Source: VAZQ01 sp035293945 (GTDB lineage: Bacteria > Pseudomonadota > Alphaproteobacteria > Rhizobiales > Xanthobacteraceae). From it: 64,000 bases of DNA. Position numbers and translations under genes: made by a program. Under the pieces are notes generated by a model. That model saw only the letters and a list, made by a program, of their open reading frames with translations. It was not told the DNA's origin and did not search any database. The stretch is taken from positions 62,001 to 126,000 of the forward strand of contig DATGLV010000030.1 in the NCBI GenBank assembly GCA_035293945.1. The letters are read 5' to 3'. Positions 36,030 to 44,947 of this stretch are shown here, one piece after another (within the stretch, counting starts at the first letter, position 1; every line of letters starts with the position of its first letter).

Positions 36030-37326
36030 CGTACTGCCCGTGCAGATCATTGTGATTCTGGATGCGAACCAAATCGACGACAAATTGGTCCGGTCGTATG
36101 CGGCGGGCAATATTGAGGAATTCCGGATCCCCGTTTCCGATTACAATCGTCTGTCCGAAAGCAAGCGCCTCATCGAGGGACTCCACCAGCAAGGAAGCCA
36201 CATGAGGGATCATGCGCATAAGATAGTCCTTGTTGGCGCCGACGAGCTTGGAAAGGTTGACGTTGCGATCGAAGATGCGAACGTCGAATCCCTTGCCGAT
36301 CAGGCGCTCGATTACTTCCAGTATCGGACTCTCCCGAAGATCATCGGTTCCCGCCTTGAAGCTGATACCCAGAAAGCTTACCGGGCGCTTTCCGATGTGC
36401 AAGATCGTCTCGAAGCCCCTGGCGGTTTGTTTTTCGTTCGAAGGGATGATCGCGCGAAGGACCGGAAGATCAAGATCAAGCGAGTTGGCTTTGTGGACCA
36501 GGGCGCGAACATCTTTCGGCAAGCAAGATCCGCCGAACGAGAACCCCGGCTTGAGATAGTAGGCGGACAGGTTCAGTTTCGAATCTTGGCAGAAAATATT
36601 CATAACGTCGTGGCTGTCGACGTTGACCCCCTTGCAGATCAAGCCGATCTCGTTGGCGAAGGCGACCTTGAGGGCATGCCACACATTATCGGTGTATTTT
36701 ATCATCTCGGCGACCTCGATCGAGGTGCGGATCAAGGGTGCTTCGATCGATTTGTAGAGTGAGGCAACCTCGGCGGCCGTCCGTTCATGGTCGGCGCCAA
36801 TCACCGTCTTCGGCGGAGCCCGAAAGTCTTCAAGGGCGGTGCCCTCGCGTAGAAACTCCGGATTGCTGGCCACCCCGAAATCGATGCCGGCCCTCTTGCC
36901 GCTGGATTGCTCCAGGACAGGAATGACCAGGCCACGAATTGTTCCCGGCAGAACGGTCGAACGCACGACTACCGAATGCCAGGAATCCTTTTCCTTGAGG
37001 GCGGCTCCAATCTCGCTGCACACGACCTTCAGCGAGCTGACGTCGAGATCACCGTTCCGGCGGCTTGGGGTCCCGACACAAATAAGGGAGAGATCCGTTG
37101 CCAGGACGGCAGCCTGGGCATCGTGCGTGGCCGTAAGATGACCGCCCTCTACCGAATCGGCGATCGTTTGCTCGAGGTCCTTTTCGATTACGGGAGCACT
37201 TCCATTCTTGATGAGGTCAACCTTCGCCTCTGACTGATCGACACCAACGACGCAGTGTCCCATGGCGCTGAGACACCCCGACGTTACTGCCCCGACATAT
37301 CCGAGGCCGAAGACACTGATCTTCAT
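36013..37326 (-). CDS. algD: GDP-mannose 6-dehydrogenase-like protein (AlgD-like)
   Basis: The 437-residue protein matches the UDP-glucose/GDP-mannose dehydrogenase family: GLGYVG nucleotide loop (7-12), 'VGTPSRRNGDLD', 'STVLPGT', 'NPEFLREGTA' and 'FSFGGSCLPKDVRAL' with the catalytic Cys268. Several stretches ('GKRAGIDFGV', 'SFKAGTDDLRESP', 'LGKGFDVRIFDRNV'-type segments, 'IPHVASLLV') look like Pseudomonas AlgD rather than UDP-glucose dehydrogenases; the catalytic Cys is at the AlgD position as I recall it. The expected reaction is GDP-mannose to GDP-mannuronate with two NAD. The polymer would then contain mannuronic acid, consistent with lyase-like proteins at 1-1722 and 40915-41718. The gene heads a minus-strand unit with GT4 and acetyltransferase. 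UDP-glucose specificity is the alternative. Confidence 0.85.
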   Translation of the reverse strand: MKISVFGLGYVGAVTSGCLSAMGHCVVGVDQSEAKVDLIKNGSAPVIEKDLEQTIADSVEGGHLTATHDAQAAVLATDLSLICVGTPSRRNGDLDVSSLKVVCSEIGAALKEKDSWHSVVVRSTVLPGTIRGLVIPVLEQSSGKRAGIDFGVASNPEFLREGTALEDFRAPPKTVIGADHERTAAEVASLYKSIEAPLIRTSIEVAEMIKYTDNVWHALKVAFANEIGLICKGVNVDSHDVMNIFCQDSKLNLSAYYLKPGFSFGGSCLPKDVRALVHKANSLDLDLPVLRAIIPSNEKQTARGFETILHIGKRPVSFLGISFKAGTDDLRESPILEVIERLIGKGFDVRIFDRNVNLSKLVGANKDYLMRMIPHVASLLVESLDEALAFGQTIVIGNGDPEFLNIARRIRPDQFVVDLVRIQNHNDLHGQYDGISW

Positions 37327-37524
37327 GGCAAAGTCATTATTCGCACGCGCCTGAGATCGACACGAAAGGTTTTAATTCCGGAACGAATCAGCGCGGACAA
37401 CCGACCGAATGAGTTCCTAGCGGAAGCTCCTTCGACAATCTATACAATTTGAAACAAATACTTAACATCTTTGAACTTCATGGAGATTTTACGGCGATAT
37501 CTCGCTGAAGAAGACAGTTTCGGT

Positions 37525-38661
37525 TTATACTTGAACACGCGATTGCGGCCGGCTTTGGCGAGCCGCCGTCATCGCATGTGCGGCTGTACGCCAGATTTCC
37601 GTCAGTCTCGCGAGATACACTTGGATGTCATAATGCTTGGCATGGTCGCGCTTGGCGGCTGCGCCGAGGGAAGCGCGCAATTCATCTTCGATTATCAGTC
37701 GCAGCAGAGCTTTAGTCAGGTTTTCGACGTCGCCGGCCGGAACGAGAAGACCATTTGATTCCGGCACGATAACCTCGGCCACTGCCCCGACCGGCGTAGC
37801 AATTACGGCGGCCCCGTAGGCAAATGCCTCGAGGATCGACATTGGCAAGTTCTCGGCAAATGACGGCAGAACGAGAATGTCGGTGCTCCGAAGAATTTCG
37901 TTTACACGCGACGCATCAAGCCAACCCGGAACCGCAACACGACCCTCAATCCCCAGTTCCCGCACGCGATCGCGAGTCGGTTGGATCTGCCCGTTTCCCG
38001 CTAAAGTTGCAACCCATTGAGGATATTTGGCGAGGCGACCTAGGGCTTCTACGAGCTGGGGTGTTCCCTTGCGTGGGCCCAATTCACCCAGGAACGAAAT
38101 TCGCACGCGTCCGTCGGCAGCTGGCAGACGGGTGCCCTGGATTGGAGCCGTAGCGTTCGGGAGAATGCTGATTTTGTCTCTGACCGCCGGCAAAGCGGTC
38201 GCGACCAGCTCCAACCAATATTTGCCCAACACGATTATTCCGGCACTTTCGCCGAACATGCGGTCCACTATCCGCCGAACGGAGGGTCGCGCCGTCGGCC
38301 AAAATTGATGGAATCGTGATCCGTGGAGGTGAACAATATAGGGGATGCCCAGCAGTCGAGCCCAGCGGGCCAAGATCGCCTTACGGACTGCGCTCCCTCC
38401 GGCGGCCACGTTGACATGCAGGAGATCCACCTCCCCTCGTGCCTTCGCCACCAGCAACCGAAAGAGCGCCCAGCTGAAGATAAACGGTGACAAGGCCAGC
38501 GTTCCGGTTCCTCGCGTCACCAGTCGCGCTGCGTGAATCCGGCCGGTGCAATCAGTCGCGAGCGTGTCGATGATGAGATCGGTCAGACGATCTATTCCAC
38601 CTCTTTGCCGCGCCCCGAAGGGGGTAGCGATCAGAACACGCAACTGGGGCGCATCTGTCAT
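37525..38661 (-). CDS. Glycosyltransferase family 4
   Basis: The 378-residue GT-B enzyme has 'RVLIATPFGARQRGGIDRLTDLII' with the GG acceptor-side loop, and 'VRISFLGELGPRKGTPQLVEAL' opening the donor domain. It also has 'ILVLPSFAENLPMSILEAFAYGAAVIATPVGAVAEVI', the E-x7-E motif of GT4. The ATG at 38661 is preferred to the GTG at 38694, since neither has a strong site and the family begins at the first strand. It is followed by 198 bp of AT-richer sequence (best around 37430-37510) that should contain the promoter of the AlgD-like gene. The donor and the linkage are unknown. Confidence 0.83.
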   Translation of the reverse strand: MTDAPQLRVLIATPFGARQRGGIDRLTDLIIDTLATDCTGRIHAARLVTRGTGTLALSPFIFSWALFRLLVAKARGEVDLLHVNVAAGGSAVRKAILARWARLLGIPYIVHLHGSRFHQFWPTARPSVRRIVDRMFGESAGIIVLGKYWLELVATALPAVRDKISILPNATAPIQGTRLPAADGRVRISFLGELGPRKGTPQLVEALGRLAKYPQWVATLAGNGQIQPTRDRVRELGIEGRVAVPGWLDASRVNEILRSTDILVLPSFAENLPMSILEAFAYGAAVIATPVGAVAEVIVPESNGLLVPAGDVENLTKALLRLIIEDELRASLGAAAKRDHAKHYDIQVYLARLTEIWRTAAHAMTAARQSRPQSRVQV

Positions 38662-39100
38662 CGGGATCGCTTCGCTTGGTGCCGCGGCACGCACGGCTGC
38701 GCAGAACTGCCCATGACTGGTACCTCATATGCATGCCTACGGCAAAGTGGGACCAAAAAAATGTACTATTACGGTTTCCCTCGAGCAGGGGCCCAGGTCG
38801 CGGATTGACTGCCAAACTTTGGCTGCCCCGCCATCGCATGCCCATTGCCAAGCGTGCGCAGGCGTCCCTATCTTCGGCGTCAACACTTTCATCCCGGCAC
38901 GGTCGCCGGCGTTAACCATGCGGCCTGTAACCCGAAAACCTCTTCGCCACTATTCCAATGCAATTTTCCCGTCGGATTGCTCTTTAGGTTGTCACCGAGG
39001 CCGGAAATTTCATATATCGAAGCAAGGTTCAGCCCCGGCCGCGAAGCTCCTGACAGAAAGGCGCCTACCGAGCCGGGCCTCGCCTCCAATCGTCTCCGCC
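38662..39100. other. Divergent intergenic region
   Basis: These 439 bp lie between the GT4 gene and the deacetylase-like gene. The frame of the latter continues upstream to 38729, but that part is Arg/Pro/Cys-rich and shows no family features, so I regard it as non-coding. AT-rich sequence near 38740-38775 may be a promoter. Confidence 0.5.
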
Positions 39101-39976
39101 ATGTCAGAGACTGCCAACCATGCGGCCTGGGAGCCAGTGCGACGCGAGCTCGATCGCTGGATCGAGAAACGTCTTGTTGCGGCGTTTTGGCTGCGGGACG
39201 ATGATGCGGTCGAAAGCTCGAAGAACCTAGAGCGGCTGCGCGACCTTGCTTGCCAGCACCAAACCAGAATTGGCCTGGCGGTGATACCCGGAAAGCTTCG
39301 CGCGAGTCTGATTGATTTCCTGGGCGAAAACGAGCGTCAGCTCTACCCTATGTGCCATGGCTGGAGGCATGTGAATCACAGCAGACGTGGCAAACCCGCG
39401 GAATTTGGTCCCGAAAGGTCCATGTCCGGCTTGGTTGCTGACGCGCGACTGGCGTTGGACGCGTTTTGCGGAAGCTTGCGCCTCACCAAGCCGATCTTCG
39501 TCCCGCCATACAACCGTATCGCACCTGCCTTGACCAAGGCCCTGCCGACGATCGGCTTCGTCGGCCTCTCCGCCATGCCCGACTTGTGGGAACGCAAGAT
39601 GCTGCAGCTGGGCACGCGTCTTTCCTGGAATAGAGCCATAAGGATTCCTCTGCGTCCCAGCATTCCGAGACTCGACGTTCATGTCGACTTGATCGACTGG
39701 AAGGCGAAGACGGCTCATCAAACAGAGATCATCGTCGCCGAGCTTGTGCGCCAGCTGCGCGGCAGGCGAATTGGCCTTCTGCCGAGTGACGCACCTATCG
39801 GTTTGTTAACGCATCATCTGGATCATGACGAGCATATCTGGCGTCTCTGCGAGCAGACCTTGGAAGCGCTTCGGCCGCACCGGGCGACAGCGTTCATCGA
39901 TGTTGCCAAGTGGGCGGGTGAGCAGGCGACCAAGTCCAGCCCCCGCGACGTGCGAGTTCCTGGTGCGCCGACCTGA
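39101..39976 (+). CDS. Polysaccharide deacetylase-like protein
   Basis: The 291-residue protein has 'AAFWLRDDDAVE' (Asp-rich first motif of NodB/polysaccharide deacetylase folds), 'IGLAVIPGKL' and 'LYPMCHGWRHVNH' (His-x3-4-His, probable metal ligands). Later conserved pieces are 'KPIFVPPYNRI' and 'LLTHHLDHDEHIW'. This order fits carbohydrate esterase family 4-type folds. The ATG at 39101 (residue 125 of the longer open frame) is where family character begins. No signal peptide is seen, so it may act in the cytoplasm or be exported another way. It stands first in a plus-strand group with the phosphatase and the lyase. Probable role: trimming of acetyl groups on the polymer or on a precursor. 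Confidence 0.72.
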   Translation: MSETANHAAWEPVRRELDRWIEKRLVAAFWLRDDDAVESSKNLERLRDLACQHQTRIGLAVIPGKLRASLIDFLGENERQLYPMCHGWRHVNHSRRGKPAEFGPERSMSGLVADARLALDAFCGSLRLTKPIFVPPYNRIAPALTKALPTIGFVGLSAMPDLWERKMLQLGTRLSWNRAIRIPLRPSIPRLDVHVDLIDWKAKTAHQTEIIVAELVRQLRGRRIGLLPSDAPIGLLTHHLDHDEHIWRLCEQTLEALRPHRATAFIDVAKWAGEQATKSSPRDVRVPGAPT

Positions 39977-40039
39977 GGCCGGGGTTCGCGCGCTTCTATC
40001 TTTGAAGAATTCCCTCGATACCGTGGACAATGTTCAGCA

Positions 40040-40771
40040 ATGGGCGGGCCTGCAGCACCGGTGAGCGAAGGAACACGTCTGTATGCGATTGGGGACGTGC
40101 ATGGTCGCAGTGATCTCCTGGAGCAGCTGCTCGATCGCCTGGAGGCCCACTTGGCCGCTCGTCCGGTGCCGCGCCCCATCCTCATCTTTCTCGGTGACTA
40201 CATCGATCGCGGGCCAGACTCGCGCCGGGTCATCGATCAGTTGATCCGGCTGAAGCAGCGCCACGAGGTGGTTTATCTCAGGGGCAATCACGAGCGCTGC
40301 CTCATGGAATTCCTGCGCAACCCATCCATTTTGGCCACGTGGCTGCGTTGGGGAGGGCTTTACACGTTGCGCTCCTACGGCCTGGAGCCCAAGAATTACC
40401 TCGACTCCGGGGAGCAGGAAGGTCTTGCCAGGTCACTCGAGCTCATCCTGCGCGCAAGCGGGCATTTTGATTTTTTTGACCGCCTCGAGACTTCCTTCAC
40501 GTTCGGAGACTTCTTCTTCGTCCATGCCGGCGTCCGCCCCGGCCTCCCGCTTGATCGGCAGAGCGAAACGGATCTTCTCGAGATACGTGATGTGTTCCTT
40601 TCCTCTGGCTCGGATTTCGGAAAAATAGTGGTCCATGGTCACACGCCCGTGCCGGAGCCCGACATTCGCGCCAACCGCATAAACATAGATACCGGCGCCT
40701 TCGCGACAGGACGCCTGACTTGCCTGGTGATCGAACGCGATGTGATAGACCTCATTTGGAGCCGCCCGTGA
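40040..40771 (+). CDS. PPP-family metallophosphatase (serine/threonine phosphatase-like)
   Basis: The 243-residue protein has the three metallophosphoesterase motifs of bacterial PPP phosphatases: GDVHG (Asp19, His21), GDYIDRG (about 57-63) and GNHE (about 90-93). Later come 'FFVHAGVRPG' and 'IVVHGHTPV', which supply the remaining metal His residues. It is of PrpA / ApaH-like size. It may dephosphorylate proteins or small phospho-compounds; next to a BY-kinase pathway that lacks a visible Wzb phosphatase it is a candidate partner, but this is inference. The start is uncertain: a GTG at 40061 would also fit. A hairpin terminator follows at 40796-40827. Confidence 0.85.
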   Translation: MGGPAAPVSEGTRLYAIGDVHGRSDLLEQLLDRLEAHLAARPVPRPILIFLGDYIDRGPDSRRVIDQLIRLKQRHEVVYLRGNHERCLMEFLRNPSILATWLRWGGLYTLRSYGLEPKNYLDSGEQEGLARSLELILRASGHFDFFDRLETSFTFGDFFFVHAGVRPGLPLDRQSETDLLEIRDVFLSSGSDFGKIVVHGHTPVPEPDIRANRINIDTGAFATGRLTCLVIERDVIDLIWSRP

Positions 40772-40795
40772 GCGAACCCGGAAAGGAGTGAGGCC

Positions 40796-40827
40796 GCAAG
40801 GGGTTTCGTCGATGCCCCTTTGCTTTT
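40796..40827 (+). terminator. Rho-independent terminator after the phosphatase gene
   Basis: GCAAGGGG (40796-40803) pairs with CCCCTTTGC (40815-40823) with one bulged T, a loop of 11 nt and then TTTT. It lies 25 bp after the phosphatase stop. Confidence 0.65.
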
Positions 40828-40914
40828 CGCCAAGACCGCTTCGCGCGGGGCTTCCGGCAAGTGATGCGATGAGCCTAATATCCGCATAGATTTTCGCAGC
40901 CAACGGAGATCCTC

Positions 40915-41718
40915 ATGGGGCTGATCAAGACGGCGGACACAATCGCCAAGCTGGCTTGCTTTCCGGCACTGCTCGCGCTCCTGATCAGTGCTTCTTCGGC
41001 GCAAGAAGCCGCGGCCCCGAATTTTCGCTGGAAGCCGGTGGTCGACCCGAACGCCAGGATCACTATTCGAGGCATCACCTACGCACCTGAGTTCGCTCTG
41101 CACGACTGGAACGTTCAGCGCGCCGCCGACGCCGCAACTGACGTCACGCGCTTCGAGGTGCGATCCGGCGACCAGTGGAGCGAGGACCGCAGTTCCGGAG
41201 AAAACAAGGAGCGGTCAGAGCTCGACGGGTACAAGCGGACTTTCGCACATGGAACAGACGTTTGGGGAGCCTATTCGCTCTTTATCGAGCCGGGCATGGA
41301 ATATCGATCCGACTGGACCGCGATCAGCCAGATGCACGGATCGGCGCTGCGGGATTTCCATATCCATTTCAAAGAAGGAAAGCTGATCGTCTACAGTGAA
41401 TATGCCGGGCCGGGGGCCGCAGCAGGGCCCTCGGTTCGCTACACCGGCCCGCTGACCCGCAACGTTTGGCACGATGTCGTCTTTCACCTACGGGAAGGCG
41501 GCCCCCCCGATGGTCATCTGGATCTTTGGCTCGATAAGCAGAAGATCATAAACTTTGCAGGGCCGATTGGAGCTGTGGGGAATCAAGCCTATTGGAAATT
41601 TGGCATCTATCGCGGCTATGGCCCGATTGCGACTCCGTTCTCGGTTGCGTTTGCCAATATGGAGATCGGCACTTCCGACTTGACGGCACGGATCGGCAAC
41701 CCACTGGAGATCAAGTAG
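40915..41718 (+). CDS. Secreted polysaccharide lyase (heparin-lyase-I-like)
   Basis: The 267-residue protein has a signal peptide (positive start, hydrophobic core to about residue 26, cleavage near 'SSAQEA'). A jelly-roll domain follows with 'TRFEVRSGDQW...KERSELDGY' (about 74-100), 'WGAYSLFIEPGMEY', 'SQMHG' (candidate catalytic His) and 'HDVVFHLREGGPPDGHLDLWLDKQKI'. This is the layout of the Polysacc_lyase family (heparin lyase I, glucuronan lyases). GGAG lies 9 nt before the ATG. The same GDxW...RSE core occurs in the partial protein at 1-1722. In surface-polymer loci such periplasmic lyases cut uronic-acid polymers to trim or clear them, which fits the AlgD-like dehydrogenase at 36013-37326. 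The exact polymer is unknown. Confidence 0.82.
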   Translation: MGLIKTADTIAKLACFPALLALLISASSAQEAAAPNFRWKPVVDPNARITIRGITYAPEFALHDWNVQRAADAATDVTRFEVRSGDQWSEDRSSGENKERSELDGYKRTFAHGTDVWGAYSLFIEPGMEYRSDWTAISQMHGSALRDFHIHFKEGKLIVYSEYAGPGAAAGPSVRYTGPLTRNVWHDVVFHLREGGPPDGHLDLWLDKQKIINFAGPIGAVGNQAYWKFGIYRGYGPIATPFSVAFANMEIGTSDLTARIGNPLEIK

Positions 41719-41754
41719 GAACGTGCGGGCGCGCGCAGACTGAGGCGGTCCGCG

Positions 41755-41890
41755 ACTCATTGTCTGGGGCGCTCATGCCTGCGCTTGTCCTGGGCATTCA
41801 CGCCTTGCCCGCCGCGCCGCGAACAAGCAAGACCCGGATGGCCGCCACCATGCCCGCCCAGACCAAGAAGGCATGGTTCAATTCAGCCGG
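41755..41890 (+). repeat. Degenerate copy of a rhizobial intergenic repeat
   Basis: Translation of the plus strand gives 'LVLGIHALPAAPRTSKTRMAATMPA'-like text, which resembles the 'VPGIHVF..ASKTWMAGTSPAM' phrases I recall from intergenic repeats in Bradyrhizobium and relatives. It follows the lyase gene and carries no credible gene. Recognition is from memory. Confidence 0.35.
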
Positions 41891-41910
41891 GACCTGCTTT
41901 GGCTCGTGGT

Positions 41911-43128
41911 TTAATGGCCGATGGCTGGGGGAACGGTCACGATAGTGGTCGTGGTGCCCGTCCCATTAATAAGTCCCTTAAGCGTATAGGCGCCAATCGC
42001 AGCATTGATCGGATCATTCACAGTGGCGACAAGCGTCCTCAGGTAATTCAAGAATTTGGTGGATTCGACCGCCTGGGCGTTCGAAACATAGATTACATCC
42101 TTGTTCCGCATCTCGAACTTCGATGTGAGGAAATAGCCGCCCGGATCGCGCAGGCTCACGTTGTAGATGATCGGGATGATCGGTCCTTCAAATCTCGAGG
42201 TATCAACGCCCAGGAGCCCGGCAACGTGACGCGTCTCGCCCCGATAGATGAAGACGGCCGCAGCGTCTGCCGAAGCGTCGCTCAGGCCTTCCGCTTTGGC
42301 CATGGCCTCGGATAACGAGATGTGCCACGCCTCAAACGGGAACTGTCCTTGCCTGTCTGATGCCCCGAAAGCCAGGAAGGTCTGCGGCTCGCGGAACACA
42401 TAAATCGTGTCGCCCGGACGCACAAAGATGTTGTTCTTTGGCTCATCCACCAGTGCGCCGAATGGAGCCGCGGCACGCTTTCCGGCGCGCTCCAGGACGA
42501 CCCAGGACTCGTTGCCGGAACCTGTCAACCCGCCGCCCTGCCCTATCGCATCCAAAAGACGCTCGCCGCTCGCCTTTACCGGGTATTGCCCCGAAAGGCG
42601 GACGTCGCCCAAAACCGTGAACGAGGACGAGCGCTGCTCCAGCAGCGACACCACCGCCTGCGGCTCCAGCGCTCGGTCCTTGAGCGCCTCCACGATCGCG
42701 TGCTGAAGCTCCCCCACCGTGCGATCCTTAGCGCGAACCGGACCCGCCGAGGGAATCGCAATATTGCCATCGGCATCGACCGCTTGCGGCGGAACAGCGA
42801 GGAAATTGCCCGGACGCACCCCTGTATCATTGGGAACGAACAGTCCGGCGCCGGTCTCATAAATTGTCACCCCGATCAGATCTCCGATGCCGATGCGGAC
42901 AACCTGGGGACCGCGACGATCAGTGAAGGCACCCGCGATCCTTGGGGCGTTGGCGGCCAATATTGCGTTGACGGTGGGGCTCAATCGTACGAGCGCGTAG
43001 GGAATCTCCGACTGCTCGCTCTCTATGTCGCGGCTCTGCGGCCCTGAAACCGGCATGATCGCGCATGCGCCAAAGGCGCAGCACGCCGCCCCGGCGAGCA
43101 TGCCAAGAAACCGAGACCCAAAGCTCAT
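41911..43128 (-). CDS. Outer-membrane polysaccharide export lipoprotein (Wza type)
   Basis: The 405-residue protein has a lipoprotein signal peptide with lipobox-like 'AFGAC' (Cys about 21). A Poly_export (PES) domain ('RIGIGDLIGVTIYETG ... VDADGNIAIPSAGPVRAKDRTVGELQHAIVEAL') and SLBB-type repeats ('SFTVLGDVRLSGQYPVKASGERLLDAIGQGGG' and a second near 'FLAFGASDRQGQFPFEAWHISLSEAMAKAEGL') follow. It ends 'KDVIYVSNA ... FLNYLRTLVATVNDPIN', as Wza-like proteins do. The ATG at 43128 (GGGGGA 5 nt upstream) is preferred to the TTG one codon earlier. It forms the outer-membrane export channel working with the BY-kinase at 9937-12189. Confidence 0.92.
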   Translation of the reverse strand: MSFGSRFLGMLAGAACCAFGACAIMPVSGPQSRDIESEQSEIPYALVRLSPTVNAILAANAPRIAGAFTDRRGPQVVRIGIGDLIGVTIYETGAGLFVPNDTGVRPGNFLAVPPQAVDADGNIAIPSAGPVRAKDRTVGELQHAIVEALKDRALEPQAVVSLLEQRSSSFTVLGDVRLSGQYPVKASGERLLDAIGQGGGLTGSGNESWVVLERAGKRAAAPFGALVDEPKNNIFVRPGDTIYVFREPQTFLAFGASDRQGQFPFEAWHISLSEAMAKAEGLSDASADAAAVFIYRGETRHVAGLLGVDTSRFEGPIIPIIYNVSLRDPGGYFLTSKFEMRNKDVIYVSNAQAVESTKFLNYLRTLVATVNDPINAAIGAYTLKGLINGTGTTTTIVTVPPAIGH

Positions 43129-43324
43129 CAAGTCCCCCTCAGCCCCCCGAAGGTTACCATGCCCCCGCTCCCGGAAAGATACTTCTCGGGGGCCCGGACG
43201 CGAACTTTCATCACAGGTGTTGCCGGATGAGCACAGTTTGGACGGGGGAATATACCCGCAAGAAGATTAAGATTTGCAAACTCGAGGCCTCAAAGGGGGT
43301 CGCGGCGCCCGCCAGGGCCCGAGG

Positions 43325-43349
43325 GATTCGGAATCACGTGTTCCGAATC
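43325..43349. repeat. 9-bp perfect inverted repeat around CACGTG
   Basis: GATTCGGAA (43325-43333) and TTCCGAATC (43341-43349) are exact reverse complements with a 7-nt spacer containing the palindrome CACGTG offset by one. It lies between the GT2 stop (43419) and the Wza start (43128). It could be an operator for wza or a hairpin at the end of the GT2 transcript. Confidence 0.45.
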
Positions 43350-43418
43350 GCGTGAGGGTTGGCCGGATAGGCCGGTCCAGCGTCATCCGCCGGCGGACCG
43401 ATATGCCGCCTGGGCGCG

Positions 43419-44510
43419 TCAGCGTGACGAAAGAATTGCCTTGGCCGACCCTGCTTGGCTCGCCGTGGCTTCCGGCTGAGCCCCGGCGCCACCCTCCGAC
43501 GCCCTCCGACCGGCCTCTCCGGCGGTTTGCAGGACCCTGCTTGCAACCCCTGACAGGGGCGACCTGCGCGGCCTGCAAAACCCGAGCAAGAACCCCACCG
43601 CCGCCATGTGCCAGTTGAGCACACTGAACAAACTCTGCTTCAGCGAGCGAGCTCGCAGTCCCATGATCAGGACTGGGATTGCCAGCGCGGCCAAAAATAC
43701 TGTGGCACGCGAAGTCAAAGCATAGGCCGAAATAACCACGCACCAATACAGCCAGACACCGAGCGCGATCGGCAGGATTCGCACTTCACGCAACGCACGC
43801 CCCACATAGTGGCCGGCCATAGCCGCACGAAGCAGCTCGCCGGAAGCGAGAAACCGACCGCTGCCCATGCGGTGCCACAGCAGGCGCCACGTGCCGATCG
43901 AATAGCTGTAGTGGTCGACAGCCTTGTCCTCCAGGCGCACGAGCCGCCATCCCTTGACCCGAAGCCGCGCTCCGAGATCGTATTCCTCGAAGGCATGCAA
44001 ATTGCGGTCCGATAGATAGCCGATCTCTGCGATCGCCGAGCGTCGATAGAGCCCCCCTCCATTGAGACAATCGACTTCACTCTTGCTCTTACGCCGCAGT
44101 CGCCCGATCCGCCTGACGCGCGCACGAACCTCGAGATTCTCGGTTCGCATCTCATGGATATACCCGCCCACGCCAGCGACTGCCGGCTCGCGGTCGAGAA
44201 TCTCCACCGCCTTGTTCAAGAACGGCAACTGCAAGTCCATATCCCCATCGAGAATATAGATGTATTGTCCGCTGCTATGCTCGTATCCCAGTTGGGGACC
44301 TATGCCGCAGCAACGCTCCTCGGGATGTTCAAGGCGCACGATTGATACGGCAAATTGCGCGGCAATCGCCACGGTCCGATCCCTCGAGGCGCTGTCGGCG
44401 ACGATCACTTCGCCTCCGTAGGGCTTCGCCGCGGCGAGCGAGCTCTCGACGGCCCTGCGAATGTTGGATTCCTCGTTCAGGGTCTTGATGATTATGCTTA
44501 CTTTGGTCAT
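43419..44510 (-). CDS. Glycosyltransferase family 2
   Basis: The 363-residue protein begins 'KVSIIIKTLNEESNIRRAVESSL', the GT-A nucleotide-binding strand, followed by 'EVIVADSASRDRT' and 'YIYILDGDMDLQ' (a DxD-type metal motif). 'HAFEEYDLGARLRVKGWRL' corresponds to the ED acceptor-side motif. Two or three membrane segments follow (about 245-315), then an Ala/Arg-rich tail. It transfers a sugar at the cytoplasmic face of the inner membrane. Its 3' end lies about 290 bp from wza on the same strand. The tail beyond about residue 325 is low complexity and may be variable. Confidence 0.87.
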   Translation of the reverse strand: MTKVSIIIKTLNEESNIRRAVESSLAAAKPYGGEVIVADSASRDRTVAIAAQFAVSIVRLEHPEERCCGIGPQLGYEHSSGQYIYILDGDMDLQLPFLNKAVEILDREPAVAGVGGYIHEMRTENLEVRARVRRIGRLRRKSKSEVDCLNGGGLYRRSAIAEIGYLSDRNLHAFEEYDLGARLRVKGWRLVRLEDKAVDHYSYSIGTWRLLWHRMGSGRFLASGELLRAAMAGHYVGRALREVRILPIALGVWLYWCVVISAYALTSRATVFLAALAIPVLIMGLRARSLKQSLFSVLNWHMAAVGFLLGFCRPRRSPLSGVASRVLQTAGEAGRRASEGGAGAQPEATASQAGSAKAILSSR

Positions 44511-44947
44511 TGCTGCGGCCCCGCGCGGCCGATAGCCTCTGGTCTTGTTGAATCGGCGACCTGCCCGGCGCGCATGACGTACTCGGCGTCACGTTGCTTC
44601 GCAAGACCGCCAGTTTTATCCGCCTCGCCGCCAGCAGGGCGCTTTGGTGGCGGAACCCTTCGACTTGCTACGAGATAAGTAGCATGCGTACATTATCGCA
44701 TGGATATGACTGCCGCTTAAGCGACGCAATCAACCTTAATGCCAGACTTTGATATTTGCGAGCGACTCCAGGCGATGGCGAATGCCCGTGGATCGATCGA
44801 TGTCTCTGCCGCTCGGCAAGCGCTGACCTCGCGCTAGGCGATAGTGCGGCAAGATCGCGCCCTTGCGGGGGAGCTATCCTGAAGGCGGGAGGACGTTGTG
44901 GGAAATAATAAGCTAGGCTTTGCGGTTCGCAGGCCCGGTATCAGCCT
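44511..44947. other. Divergent intergenic region, no gene seen
   Basis: These 437 bp separate the GT2 gene from the hypothetical protein at 44948. The centre (44690-44760) is AT-richer and may hold promoters. Confidence 0.5.

Noticed and set aside
36013..37326. Annotation as UDP-glucose 6-dehydrogenase
   Set aside because: The sequence segments and the Cys268 position resemble AlgD more closely; it remains possible and is noted in the entry.
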